Source: Rhodocyclaceae bacterium UBA5602 (GTDB taxonomy: Bacteria > Pseudomonadota > Gammaproteobacteria > Burkholderiales > Rhodocyclaceae). From it: a stretch of DNA of 18,075 bases. Where the stretch lies: assembly GCA_002424865.1 (NCBI GenBank), contig DILC01000053.1, forward strand, positions 1 to 18,075. Reading direction: 5' to 3'. Shown piece by piece: positions 7,580 through 16,035 of the stretch. The notes under the pieces were generated by a model. The model was not told the DNA's origin and did no database searches. It saw only the letters and a list, made by a program, of their open reading frames with translations. Numbering within the stretch: position 1 is the first letter of the stretch; each line of letters starts with the position of its first letter. Position numbers and translations under genes: made by a program.

Positions 7580-8725
7580 ATGTACGAAGCGCATTATGGG
7601 CTGAAAGTCAAGCCCTTTCAGCTCAACCCTGATCCGGCTTTTTATTTTGACAGCGCCCAGCACCGGCGGGCAAAGGCTTACCTTGAATATGGGATTCATC
7701 AAAATGAAGGCTTTATTGTGGTCACTGGCGAGATTGGCGCTGGCAAGACCACCATCGTGCGCGGTTTGCTGGAGACGCTCGATAAAACCAGGGTCATTGC
7801 GGCGCAGCTGGTCAGCACGCAACTTGATGCGGATGACATGCTGCGCATGGTCGCCGCAGCGTTTGGTGTGGGCGGCAAAAACTCGACCAAGTCAGACCTG
7901 ATCCTCTCCCTGGAAGCTTTTTTGGTGGATGTCGCAAGGCAGGGCAAGCGTTGTTTGCTGATTGTTGATGAAGCGCAGAACCTGACGCAACGCGCCGTAG
8001 AAGAGCTGCGCATGTTGTCCAATTTCCAGTTTGAATCCCACGCTTTGCTGCAAAGCTTTTTAGTTGGACAGCCTGAGTTTCGGGCGATTTTGTTAAGCCC
8101 GCAAATGGAGCAATTGCGTCAGCGCGTCATTGCCGCGTGTCATATTGGTCCGCTGAATTTGAGTGAAACGCAAGAATATATTCAGCATCGCATCAAGTGC
8201 GCAGGTTCTACCGGCGACCCGCAGTTTGATCCAGATGCCTATGGGTCAATACACCGCGCCAGTGCCGGGATACCACGGCGCATCAATGCCATTTGCGACC
8301 GGCTTTTATTGGCAGGCTTTTTATCGAATAAAAAAACCTTCAATAAAGAAGATGCCGAAGCGATTGCCGTTGAAATCAGCGATAGCGCCTATATGCCGGG
8401 ATCGGCCAGTCTCGTCGGCAATCATGGCGCGCTGAGCGCGCCGAGCGCTATTGCGGAGGATTTTTCCCACATTGATTTTGAGGAAATGGCGCTGGATGCT
8501 GATGTGGCTGCCGAGACCGATCGCATGCTGAACGACTTGAATAAACGCCGGGTTGTCGATCGGCTGGTGAGGATTGAGCGCAGCTTGTTACGCCTGGAAC
8601 AAAGCAATTCGCTCATTTTGCGTACGCTGCAAAAAATGATCGAAAAAATGCGCATGGGTGGCCGCAAGGAAACCGAAAGCGGAAAAGCGAGTGGTGGAGA
8701 AGCGAGGGCGAACCATGATCACTAA
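7580..8725 (+). CDS. XrtA/PEP-CTERM system AAA ATPase (ExeA/GspA-like)
   Basis: A cytoplasmic AAA ATPase of the ExeA type found in exosortase A loci (TIGR03015-like). The N-terminus MYEAHYGLKVKPFQLNPDP with YF following is the family hallmark. Walker A is GEIGAGKTT (50-58, Lys56) and Walker B is CLLIVDEAQ (125-133, Asp130-Glu131). A sensor-like region and an arginine-rich stretch SAGIPRRINAICDRLLLAG follow. The last ~90 residues are acidic then basic and likely coiled coil (RLVRIERSLLRLEQ), ending in a charged tail. There is no membrane segment. It probably energises or organises export machinery, by analogy with GspA/ExeA. It begins six bases after the barrel stop with a weak ribosome site. 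Its end overlaps the deacetylase start by 11 bases. Confidence 0.92.
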   Translation: MYEAHYGLKVKPFQLNPDPAFYFDSAQHRRAKAYLEYGIHQNEGFIVVTGEIGAGKTTIVRGLLETLDKTRVIAAQLVSTQLDADDMLRMVAAAFGVGGKNSTKSDLILSLEAFLVDVARQGKRCLLIVDEAQNLTQRAVEELRMLSNFQFESHALLQSFLVGQPEFRAILLSPQMEQLRQRVIAACHIGPLNLSETQEYIQHRIKCAGSTGDPQFDPDAYGSIHRASAGIPRRINAICDRLLLAGFLSNKKTFNKEDAEAIAVEISDSAYMPGSASLVGNHGALSAPSAIAEDFSHIDFEEMALDADVAAETDRMLNDLNKRRVVDRLVRIERSLLRLEQSNSLILRTLQKMIEKMRMGGRKETESGKASGGEARANHDH

Positions 8726-9557
8726 CGCCTTGACCATAGATGTTGAAGATTATTTTCAAGTCTCCGCTTTTGCGCCACATATTGACCGGGCCTCCTGGGA
8801 TCAGCAGGAGTGCCGTGTCGAAAGAAATATCGACCGCATCTTGGGCATGCTCGATGAACGGCAGGTAAAAGCCACGTTTTTTACCTTGGGCTGGATTGCC
8901 GAGCGTTATCCTTTTGTCATAAAAGCGATTGTGGCTGGCGGACATGAGCTGGCTAGTCACGGCTATGGGCATCAGCGGGTAAGCGATTTGTCGCCAGCGC
9001 AATTTTCTGCCGATATTGTGCGTGCCAAGGCCATTTTGGAGGATTTGGGCGGCGTAGCCGTGGTGGGTTATCGCGCACCGAGTTTTTCTATCGGGGCAAG
9101 TAACCGGGACTGGGCCTTTGGATGCCTGGCCGCCGCCGGCTACCGCTATAGCTCCAGCGTTTATCCCGTCAAGCATGACCACTACGGCATGCCCGATGCC
9201 CCGCGTTTTGCCCATCACGCGCATCCTGGCCTGGTTGAAGTGCCGCCCACTACGGTGCGCGCCTTTGCGCGCAATTGGCCGGCCAGCGGTGGCGGCTATT
9301 TCCGCTTGATGCCTTACGCCTTGTCGCGCCGCTTGATCTTGCGCGTTAACCAGGCGGACAACCAGTCCGCCGTGTTTTACTTTCACCCGTGGGAAATTGA
9401 CCAGGAACAGCCGCGGATTGCTGGCATTAGCGCGAAAACCCGGTTTCGCCATTACGTGAATATCCACCGCATGGAAAATCGGCTCAAACAATTGCTGAAA
9501 GATTTTCACTGGGGGCGCATGGATAAAATTTTCCTTCCCCCAGCCTTGTCCTCATGA
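8715..9557 (+). CDS. XrtA system polysaccharide deacetylase (NodB family)
   Basis: A carbohydrate-esterase family 4 enzyme predicted to remove N- or O-acetyl groups from the exopolysaccharide or its precursor. The 280-residue protein carries the NodB motifs: TIDVED with catalytic-base Asp9, and SHGYGH with metal ligands His82 and His86. RAPSFS around Arg120 and a late histidine in FYFHPWE (His224) complete the set. Length and the N-terminal ALTIDVEDYFQV match the exosortase-associated subfamily (TIGR03006-like). I chose ATG 8715 because the family begins right at this motif and GAGGG lies six bases upstream; an earlier in-frame start at 8658 would add a charged stretch already coding for the ATPase tail. 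There is no signal peptide, so it acts in the cytoplasm or at the inner membrane face. Its stop overlaps the next start (ATGA). Confidence 0.93.
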   Translation: MITNALTIDVEDYFQVSAFAPHIDRASWDQQECRVERNIDRILGMLDERQVKATFFTLGWIAERYPFVIKAIVAGGHELASHGYGHQRVSDLSPAQFSADIVRAKAILEDLGGVAVVGYRAPSFSIGASNRDWAFGCLAAAGYRYSSSVYPVKHDHYGMPDAPRFAHHAHPGLVEVPPTTVRAFARNWPASGGGYFRLMPYALSRRLILRVNQADNQSAVFYFHPWEIDQEQPRIAGISAKTRFRHYVNIHRMENRLKQLLKDFHWGRMDKIFLPPALSS

Positions 9558-10624
9558 CTTTTGTATCTAACGCATCCATGCCGGAGCTTCCGTTGCGCGT
9601 TGCCCAACTGGATGGCGATGGGGGATTGCTGGCCAAATGGGATGCCTATGTAGGCGCTGCCCCTGCAGCCACGTTTTTCCATCGCGCCGGCTGGCAACAC
9701 ATTCTGCAAACAGTCTTTGGCCACCGCACCTTCTTTTTATATGCCGAGCGCCATGGTGTCATCGAAGGGGTGCTGCCCTTGGCGCAAATCAAGAGCCGAT
9801 TATTTGGCAACGCCCTCATCGCCTTGCCCTTTGCCGTGTATGGCGGCGTGGTGGCCGATACGGAAGAAGCCGCGCAAGCACTGGAAGCCGCCGCTGAACA
9901 GCTGGCCATGGAATTAGGTGTCGCGCATCTTGAATATCGCAACATGACGCCCCGCCATCCCGATTGGCCGACGCAGGATTTGTATGTCACTTTCCGCAAG
10001 GAAATTTCCTCCGACGAGGAAACCAACCTGCTGGCCATCCCGAGAAAGCAGCGCGCCATGGTGAGGAAGGGCATAGGCAATCAACTGCGCGCTGAGTTTG
10101 ATACAACGGCCGACCGTTTTTTTGCCCTGTTTGCCGATAACGTGCATCGTCATGGCACACCAGCGCTGCCTAAACAGTATTTCACTGCCTTGCTCAAGGC
10201 GTTTGGCAAGGACTGCGACATTCTCACCGTGGTGGCGCCTGATGGCACACCGCTCAGCAGTGTGTTGAGCTTTTATTTCCGCGACGAGATTCTGCCTTAT
10301 TACGCCGGGGATGCCGAGCGCGCGCGTGATTTTGCCGCGAATGATTTCAAGTACTGGGCATTGATGTGCCATGCTGCCGGGCGAGGCATTAGATTATTCG
10401 ACTACGGGCGCAGCAAAGTCGGCACGGGGCCTTATTCATTCAAAAAAAACTGGGGCTTTGTGCCGCAGCCTTTGCATTATGAATACCGGCTTTTCAAGCG
10501 CGGGGATATTCCGCAAAATAACCCGAACAACCCGAAATACAAGTTGATGATTGCAGCCTGGCGGCGCTTGCCCCTGCCCGTGGCTAACTTTCTGGGCCCG
10601 TTTATTGTGCGCAACCTGGGCTGA
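9554..10624 (+). CDS. XrtA/PEP-CTERM system FemAB-type acyl/aminoacyl transferase
   Basis: A GNAT-fold transferase of the FemAB class, which in characterised relatives moves amino acids from tRNA to peptidoglycan. In exosortase A loci it is thought to modify the polysaccharide or its carrier. The 356-residue protein has two GNAT halves. Recognisable segments are FFHRAGWQHIL (41-51), LPFAVYGGVV (91-100), AIPRKQRAMVRKG (161-173), LPYYAGD (247-253) and LFDYGRSKVGTGPYSFKKNWGF (281-302, a strongly conserved block of the subfamily, TIGR03019-like). It is soluble, with no signal peptide. It overlaps the deacetylase stop by four bases, suggesting both enzymes modify the same sugar, for example acyl transfer onto an amine freed by deacetylation (inference). 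A 33-bp gap separates it from the next gene. Confidence 0.9.
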   Translation: MTFVSNASMPELPLRVAQLDGDGGLLAKWDAYVGAAPAATFFHRAGWQHILQTVFGHRTFFLYAERHGVIEGVLPLAQIKSRLFGNALIALPFAVYGGVVADTEEAAQALEAAAEQLAMELGVAHLEYRNMTPRHPDWPTQDLYVTFRKEISSDEETNLLAIPRKQRAMVRKGIGNQLRAEFDTTADRFFALFADNVHRHGTPALPKQYFTALLKAFGKDCDILTVVAPDGTPLSSVLSFYFRDEILPYYAGDAERARDFAANDFKYWALMCHAAGRGIRLFDYGRSKVGTGPYSFKKNWGFVPQPLHYEYRLFKRGDIPQNNPNNPKYKLMIAAWRRLPLPVANFLGPFIVRNLG

Positions 10625-10629
10625 GCGGC

Positions 10630-10653
10630 CCGATTTTCTTGATCGGTTTTATT
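10630..10653 (+). terminator. Short hairpin with T-run inside the operon, possible attenuator
   Basis: CCGAT (10630-10634) pairs with ATCGG (10642-10646) around a 7-base loop and is followed at once by TTTTATT (10647-10653). This is the layout of a weak intrinsic terminator. It lies in the only 33-bp gap of an otherwise overlapping stretch, just after the FemAB stop and before the GT start at 10658. The stem is only 5 bp, so at most it would reduce downstream expression. Confidence 0.3.
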
Positions 10654-10657
10654 CTAT

Positions 10658-11884
10658 ATGGCCAAGCTGCTTTATCTTGTGCATCGCCTGCCTTACCCGC
10701 CCAATAAAGGCGATAAGGTGCGCTCATACCACTTGCTCAAACACTTGGCGCAGCAGCATCAGATTTATCTTGGCAGCTTCATCGACGATCCTGCGGATGA
10801 GGCCTGCCTGGAGACCGTGAAGCGTTTTTGCGCGGACATGTACATCGGCCGCCTTTCGCCCCGCCTGGCCAAGCTGCGCAGCCTGACGGGGCTGCTCACC
10901 GGCGAGGCGCTCTCCTTGCCTTACTATCGTGACGCGGGTTTGCGTGCGTGGATCAAAACCATCCGCGCGACTCAAGCGATTGATGGCGCGGTGATCTTTT
11001 CCTCCGTCATGGCCGATTACATTGGCGATATGGACCATCTGCCTACCTGGGTGGATTTTGTCGATATGGACTCGGCCAAGTGGGCTGAATATGCCACGAC
11101 ACATCGCAGGCCCATGTCCTGGATTTATCAACGCGAAAGCCAAAAGCTCTTGCAGTATGAACGCCAAGTGGCGCAACAGGCGCGGCATAGTTTTTTTGTG
11201 ACTGGCGCTGAAACTTCGCTATTTGAAAACGCCGCGCCCGAGGCAGTCGGCCGTGTGAGCGCGATGAGCAATGGTGTGGATGCGGACTTTTTTTCGCCAG
11301 CGCACAAACTTGCCTCGCCCTATGCGCAGGACGAAATCCCCCTGGTTTTTACCGGTGCGATGGATTACTGGCCGAATGTAGATGCCGCGGTCTGGTTTGC
11401 GCAAAATGTCTTGCCCGCTGTGCGCCAGCAGCGCCTGGGCGTCAGGTTTTATGTCGTCGGGCGCAGCCCCGATGCGGCAGTGCTGGCCTTGGCGGCCGAC
11501 CCCGCTGCGGGTGTTGTGGTGACGGGCACCGTGGCTGACGTGCGGCCATATATCGCCCATGCTGCCGTGGTGGTGGCGCCCTTGCGCATCGCACGCGGCA
11601 TACAGAACAAAGTGCTGGAAGCGATGGCCATGGCCAAAGCCGTGGTTGCGTCAGCCACTTGCGCCGAGCCGATTGCGGCAGAGGTCGGCACAGAAATCCT
11701 GTGCGCCACCACGGCAGAGGGTTACCTTGGCCAAATCAATGCCTTGCTCACATCGGCCGATGTGGCAGAAAGAATCGGCGCAGCGGCGCGCAGCAAAGTG
11801 CTCGCTCGCTATAGCTGGCAAGCCCACTTGTCGCAAATAGACCATTTCATCGAGGAGCGCGGCGCATGGGCGAGGCCAATATGA
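10658..11884 (+). CDS. XrtA-associated GT4 glycosyltransferase (TIGR03087-like)
   Basis: A GT-B fold retaining glycosyltransferase expected to add one sugar during repeat-unit assembly at the cytoplasmic membrane face. The 408-residue protein opens with LLYLVHRLPYPPNKGDKVR (4-22), a hallmark of the exosortase-linked sugar transferase family. The N-terminal half contains VDFVDMDSAKWAEYA. The C-terminal donor-binding half has VFTGAMDYWPNVDA, FYVVGRSP and RIARGIQNKVLEAMAMAKAVV (about 310-330), where the Glu of the usual E-x7-E region sits. There is no clear Shine-Dalgarno; the ATG follows a T-rich hairpin tail, so expression may be lower or depend on translation from upstream. The stop overlaps the exosortase region. 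Donor and acceptor sugars are unknown. Confidence 0.91.
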   Translation: MAKLLYLVHRLPYPPNKGDKVRSYHLLKHLAQQHQIYLGSFIDDPADEACLETVKRFCADMYIGRLSPRLAKLRSLTGLLTGEALSLPYYRDAGLRAWIKTIRATQAIDGAVIFSSVMADYIGDMDHLPTWVDFVDMDSAKWAEYATTHRRPMSWIYQRESQKLLQYERQVAQQARHSFFVTGAETSLFENAAPEAVGRVSAMSNGVDADFFSPAHKLASPYAQDEIPLVFTGAMDYWPNVDAAVWFAQNVLPAVRQQRLGVRFYVVGRSPDAAVLALAADPAAGVVVTGTVADVRPYIAHAAVVVAPLRIARGIQNKVLEAMAMAKAVVASATCAEPIAAEVGTEILCATTAEGYLGQINALLTSADVAERIGAAARSKVLARYSWQAHLSQIDHFIEERGAWARPI

Positions 11885-13572
11885 CCACTGCAACATCCTC
11901 TGCGGAAAGCCCGGCAACAATTTCCGCCGTCCCGCCAGCGCCGACTTTTTCATGGCCAAAGGCGTGCTTCACCCTGCTCGTCGCGGTGCTCGGGCTCGGC
12001 GTGATTTATCGTGAAACCTTGTTCGGCATGGTGTCCATCTGGTGGCGGTCGGAGACCTTCACCCACGCATTTCTGGTCGCCCCGATCAGCCTGTGGCTGA
12101 TCTGGGAAAAACGCGGCGAATTGGCGCGCTATCAGCCACAGCCCTCGCTGTGGCTGGCTTTGCCGCTGGCGGTGCTGGCATTTATTTGGCTTTTGGGGGA
12201 ATTGGCGGCGGTCAATGCCGTCACGCAACTGGCCTGGGTGTTGATGCTGATCTTGACCGTGCCTGTCATCATCGGCTTGCCTGCGGCACGGCAAATTACC
12301 TTTCCGTTATTGTTTCTGCTGTTTGCTGTCCCCATTGGCGAGTTTGTCATGCCCAAATTCATGGAATGGACCGCCACCATGACTGTGCTGGGTTTGCGTG
12401 CTTCTGGCGTGCCGGTGTATCAGGAAGGCTTGCAGTTTGTCATTCCGTCAGGGCACTGGTCGGTGGTGCAGGCTTGTAGCGGCGTGCGCTATCTCATTGC
12501 ATCCTTTACCGTGGGCACTTTGTTCGCCTATTTGAATTACCGCTCAACCATGCGCCGTGTGGTGTTTGTGGTTATTTCCTTGCTGGTGCCCATTGTGGCG
12601 AACTGGGTGCGCGCCTACATCATCGTCATGCTGGGGCATTTGTCGGGCAACGAGATAGCCACTGGCGCGGACCACCTGATTTATGGCTGGGTGTTTTTTG
12701 GCGTGGTGATCATGATCATGTTTGCCATTGGCATGCGCTGGCGAGAAGACCTGACGGGTAAAGCAGGGCATGAAACGGAGATGGCGCGCAAGGCAAATCC
12801 TGAATTCACGCAGGCTGAATTCGCCGCCACGCGGCTGGCGCGCCAGCGTGCCCAACGCGTGGGCAGCTTTGGGCTGACCGCCCTGATCCTCTCGATTGCG
12901 CTGCTGCCGTTTGGGGCGTTAAAACTGCTGGATGCACAAAATAGCCAGGCAGTGCCTGTATTGGGCATGCAAGCATTGGCGGTGGATGGCTGGACAGAGG
13001 AAAAAGCCGCGCTGGCCAGCTGGCAGCCAGCCTTTGCCAACCCGTCTGCCATTGGCGTCAGCGCATTTCGGCAAGGCCGGCAGCAAGTAGGCGTGCAGAT
13101 TTTTTACTATCGCCATCAAGGCTACGATAGAAAGCTGATCAGCTCGGAAAACAGGCTGGTTACGCCGGACGATAGCCATTGGTTTCAGCTGGAGCAGCGC
13201 GCGCAGCAAGTCTTGCTTGCAGGCAGGCCGCTGGATATAAAAAGCGCCGTGTTGCAGCAGCAAGGCGGGCTGGCAGGCACGCCCGCCAAATTGCGCGTTT
13301 GGCAGTGGTACTGGATTGATGATCACTGGGTGGGCAGCGATTCTTTCGGCAAGCTGTGGTTGGCTTTGGCCAGGTTGCGCGGACATGGCGATGATGCTGC
13401 CGCCCTGTTTATTTATGCGCCTGAAGATGACGTTGGCGGGGCAGAGGCCGTATTGACACGGTTTTTAACAGCCGCGCAGCCTGCTTTGACAGGCATGCTG
13501 GAAAAAACCCGCCGGGCGCAATGGACCGGAATGGTGGCTCCTGTGGCATTGCTGGACCCGCTTCTTTTATGA
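11866..13572 (+). CDS. xrtA: Exosortase A fused to an EpsI domain
   Basis: A polytopic inner-membrane transpeptidase-like enzyme that recognises and cleaves PEP-CTERM tails of exported proteins. The first ~300 residues hold about eight membrane helices and the full exosortase active site: Cys204 in VQACSGVRYL, Arg249 in NWVRAY and His270 in GADHLIYGW. A cytoplasmic-looking linker (291-330) and one more helix (about 333-352) lead to a soluble C-terminal EpsI domain (about 355-550) containing GVQIFYYRHQGYDRKLIS and WYWIDDHW. Fusion of exosortase and EpsI is known for the EpsH/XrtA type. Two starts fit. ATG 11866 has GAGGAG eight bases upstream, giving 568 residues. ATG 11881 has GAGG and the ATGA overlap with the preceding stop, giving 563 residues. 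The active site is unaffected. No substrate is encoded in the window. Confidence 0.94.
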   Translation: MGEANMTTATSSAESPATISAVPPAPTFSWPKACFTLLVAVLGLGVIYRETLFGMVSIWWRSETFTHAFLVAPISLWLIWEKRGELARYQPQPSLWLALPLAVLAFIWLLGELAAVNAVTQLAWVLMLILTVPVIIGLPAARQITFPLLFLLFAVPIGEFVMPKFMEWTATMTVLGLRASGVPVYQEGLQFVIPSGHWSVVQACSGVRYLIASFTVGTLFAYLNYRSTMRRVVFVVISLLVPIVANWVRAYIIVMLGHLSGNEIATGADHLIYGWVFFGVVIMIMFAIGMRWREDLTGKAGHETEMARKANPEFTQAEFAATRLARQRAQRVGSFGLTALILSIALLPFGALKLLDAQNSQAVPVLGMQALAVDGWTEEKAALASWQPAFANPSAIGVSAFRQGRQQVGVQIFYYRHQGYDRKLISSENRLVTPDDSHWFQLEQRAQQVLLAGRPLDIKSAVLQQQGGLAGTPAKLRVWQWYWIDDHWVGSDSFGKLWLALARLRGHGDDAAALFIYAPEDDVGGAEAVLTRFLTAAQPALTGMLEKTRRAQWTGMVAPVALLDPLLL

Positions 13573-13593
13573 ACATGGAAAACTGACTCATTC

Positions 13594-16035
13594 ATGAGCG
13601 AATCAAGTTATCTTGCTGGACAGGTCAAAGGGCAGCTTCAAGGGGGCGAAATAGGGCGCTTCCAGATTTTGCGCGAGCTGGGCCGCGGCGCCCAAAGCGT
13701 GGTGTATCTCGCGCATGACCCGCACTTGCAACGTGAAGTGGCCATTAAAACCTTGTACTTCGGCGCGGCGGACAATCAGCGCAATCAAGCCTTGCTGGAT
13801 GAAGCGCGTGCCGTGTCGACATTGCAGCATCCCAACATTGTGCCGATTTTTGAGATGGGTGAGCATGAAGGCACGCCTTATCTGGTGTTTGAACTGGTGA
13901 CTGGGCCGACGCTCGCCGAACTCATCAAGCGCGAGGGCCGGCTTTCCAGTGTGAATGCGGCTGATCTGATGCGGCAGATTGTTGATGCCCTGGCCAAGGC
14001 GCATGCGGCGGGGATTATTCATCGCGATTTAAAACCGTCCAATATCCTGATCGACGAAGCAGGCAAGCCGCGGGTGATGGATTTCGGCATTGCCGCGCGT
14101 TTGGATGCGCAGGTGCCAAAGGGCGCTTCGGTCGGGCTGATTGGCACACCTGCCTATATGGCGCCGGAATATGTGGAACAACAGCGCATTACGCCGCAAC
14201 TGGATATTTATGCCGCCGGGCTGTTGCTGCTGGAAATGCTGAGCGGCGAGCGGGTGGTCAAAGGCGGGTCGCTCGATCAGATGGTGCAGCAGATTGTGCA
14301 AGTGCCCGTGGCCATCTTGCCAAGCGTGGCGGTGGATGACACCCTGGCCAGCATCATCGCCCAGGCCTGCGCTAAAGACCCTGCCCGGCGCGTGCAAACG
14401 GCAACACAATTCAAGCAGCTGCTGGATGATTACCTGGGATCGGCCACAGGACAAGGCGCTGCAGATGTGACAGATACACAAAAGGCCACCCTGGAATTCT
14501 TGATGCGGCGGATGCGCCATAAGGCGGATTTTCCCGCACTCTCCGAGTCGGTCTCAGCGATCAATAAACTCACTGATTCGGATAAGGAAAGCATTAATAA
14601 TTTATCCAACACCATTCTTAAGGATTACGGGCTCACCAACAAGATTTTGCGTCTGGTGAATTCTGCCCATTTTCGCCAGGCCGGTGGCGGCAATATTGCG
14701 ACTGTCTCGCGGGCGGTGATGGTGCTTGGGTTTGACGCAGTGCGTAATGTGGCGATTACCGTCCTGCTGTTTGACCATCTGCAAGATCAGGCGAATGCCA
14801 GGGAGCTCAAAGAGGCCTTTTTGCGCGCGAACCTGGCCGGAATGCTGACGCGGGATGCGAGCAGGAAATTCATGCCAAGGGAGGCGGAGTCGGCGTATAT
14901 CTGCGCGCTGTTTTACAGTCTGGGACAAATGTTGTCGCAATTTTATTTCCCTGAAGAAGTGCTGGAAATCCGCAAGCTCATGTTGCAACGCCCATGCTCG
15001 GAAGATCAAGCCGCCTTGCAGGTGCTTGGCTTGACCTTTGTTGACCTGGGCATTGGCATTGCCCGTTTCTGGGGCTTTCCCCACGATATCGTTGCTTCCC
15101 TGTTTCCCTTGCCGGTGGGCTCGGTGGTCAAGCCGCATAGCCACACAGAGACACTGCGCGTTTTAGCCGGCTTTGGCAATGAGCTTTGCGCAGCGATTGC
15201 CGCTACGCCCAAGGACGGGCGAGAGGTGGCCATGGCCGTCGTGAATCGGCGCTTTGCCGCTGCCCTGCCCATGAGCGACAAGCAAATGCTCGGCATCATT
15301 GAAAGCGCTTATGAGGAAGTCAGCGATCTGGCGACAGCGTTAAATGTCAGCCTGAAGCAGAGCCCATTTGCCAGCCAGGTGCGCAGCTGGGTCAGCGCTG
15401 AAAGCGCCGGGAACCCAGGGAAAAGTGCCGCGCTATCCAGCATGGATGGCTCTATTTTGGCGGATGCATCCTTTGCTGCCACTGAGGATGGAACGCCTGG
15501 CGATACGGCGAGTTTGTCCGCCCATGCGCAAGCGACGCTCACGGCAGGCATTCAGGACATCAGCAATGCCTTGGTGGGGGACTTTTCACTTAATGATATT
15601 TTGCGCATTACGCTCGAAACCATGTATCGCGCCATGGGTTTTCAGCGTATTTTCCTGTGTTTGGGCGATGCGCGTTCAGGCATGATGGCCGGGCGGTTTG
15701 GTTTCGGTCCGGACAGCAATGAGCTGGCTAAAAAAATGAAGTTTCCCATGAAGGGGACATTGGATGTGTTCCACCTGGCCATGAGCAAAAATGTCGATAT
15801 CCTGATCTCGGATATTGACGACCCCAAAATTGCAGACAAAATCCCAGATTGGTATCGCCAGATCATGCTCTCAAAAACCTTTGTCCTGTTGCCGCTGAAC
15901 ATTAAAGACAGGCCAGTGGCCCTGATCTATGCCGATCGCAACGCAGCGGGGAGCCTGGTGATTCCAGAGCGGGAATTGTCGCTTTTGAAAACCTTGCGCA
16001 ACCAGGCACTGCTGGCGATAAAACAATCACTCTAA
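13594..16035 (+). CDS. Ser/Thr protein kinase - HDOD - GAF regulatory protein
   Basis: A multidomain cytoplasmic signalling protein of 813 residues. The Hanks-type kinase domain (about 20-280) has every key element: glycine loop ELGRGAQSVVYLA, VAIK Lys52, helix-C Glu70, HRDLKPSN (Asp145, Asn150), DFG (163-165), GTPAYMAPE (184-192) and PQLDIYAAG. A HDOD domain follows (about 300-545; signatures LTNKILRLVNSAHF and AVMVLGFDAVRNVAI). HDOD domains resemble HD phosphohydrolases without the catalytic pair and act in signalling. After a low-complexity linker (600-645) comes a GAF-like sensor domain (about 648-810; ISNALVGDFSLNDILRITLETM, LLPLNIKDRPVALIYADR). There is no membrane helix. The start is 21 bases after the exosortase stop with a poor ribosome site; the stop overlaps the next GT start (TAATG). 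The ligand and phosphorylation targets are unknown. Regulation of the polysaccharide/exosortase system is inferred from position only. Confidence 0.9.
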   Translation: MSESSYLAGQVKGQLQGGEIGRFQILRELGRGAQSVVYLAHDPHLQREVAIKTLYFGAADNQRNQALLDEARAVSTLQHPNIVPIFEMGEHEGTPYLVFELVTGPTLAELIKREGRLSSVNAADLMRQIVDALAKAHAAGIIHRDLKPSNILIDEAGKPRVMDFGIAARLDAQVPKGASVGLIGTPAYMAPEYVEQQRITPQLDIYAAGLLLLEMLSGERVVKGGSLDQMVQQIVQVPVAILPSVAVDDTLASIIAQACAKDPARRVQTATQFKQLLDDYLGSATGQGAADVTDTQKATLEFLMRRMRHKADFPALSESVSAINKLTDSDKESINNLSNTILKDYGLTNKILRLVNSAHFRQAGGGNIATVSRAVMVLGFDAVRNVAITVLLFDHLQDQANARELKEAFLRANLAGMLTRDASRKFMPREAESAYICALFYSLGQMLSQFYFPEEVLEIRKLMLQRPCSEDQAALQVLGLTFVDLGIGIARFWGFPHDIVASLFPLPVGSVVKPHSHTETLRVLAGFGNELCAAIAATPKDGREVAMAVVNRRFAAALPMSDKQMLGIIESAYEEVSDLATALNVSLKQSPFASQVRSWVSAESAGNPGKSAALSSMDGSILADASFAATEDGTPGDTASLSAHAQATLTAGIQDISNALVGDFSLNDILRITLETMYRAMGFQRIFLCLGDARSGMMAGRFGFGPDSNELAKKMKFPMKGTLDVFHLAMSKNVDILISDIDDPKIADKIPDWYRQIMLSKTFVLLPLNIKDRPVALIYADRNAAGSLVIPERELSLLKTLRNQALLAIKQSL

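Noticed and set aside
8613..9509. Long open frame on the minus strand opposite the deacetylase gene
   Set aside because: It lies wholly antisense to a gene with clear NodB motifs, has no recognisable domain, and its composition is what the complementary strand of a GC-rich coding gene gives.
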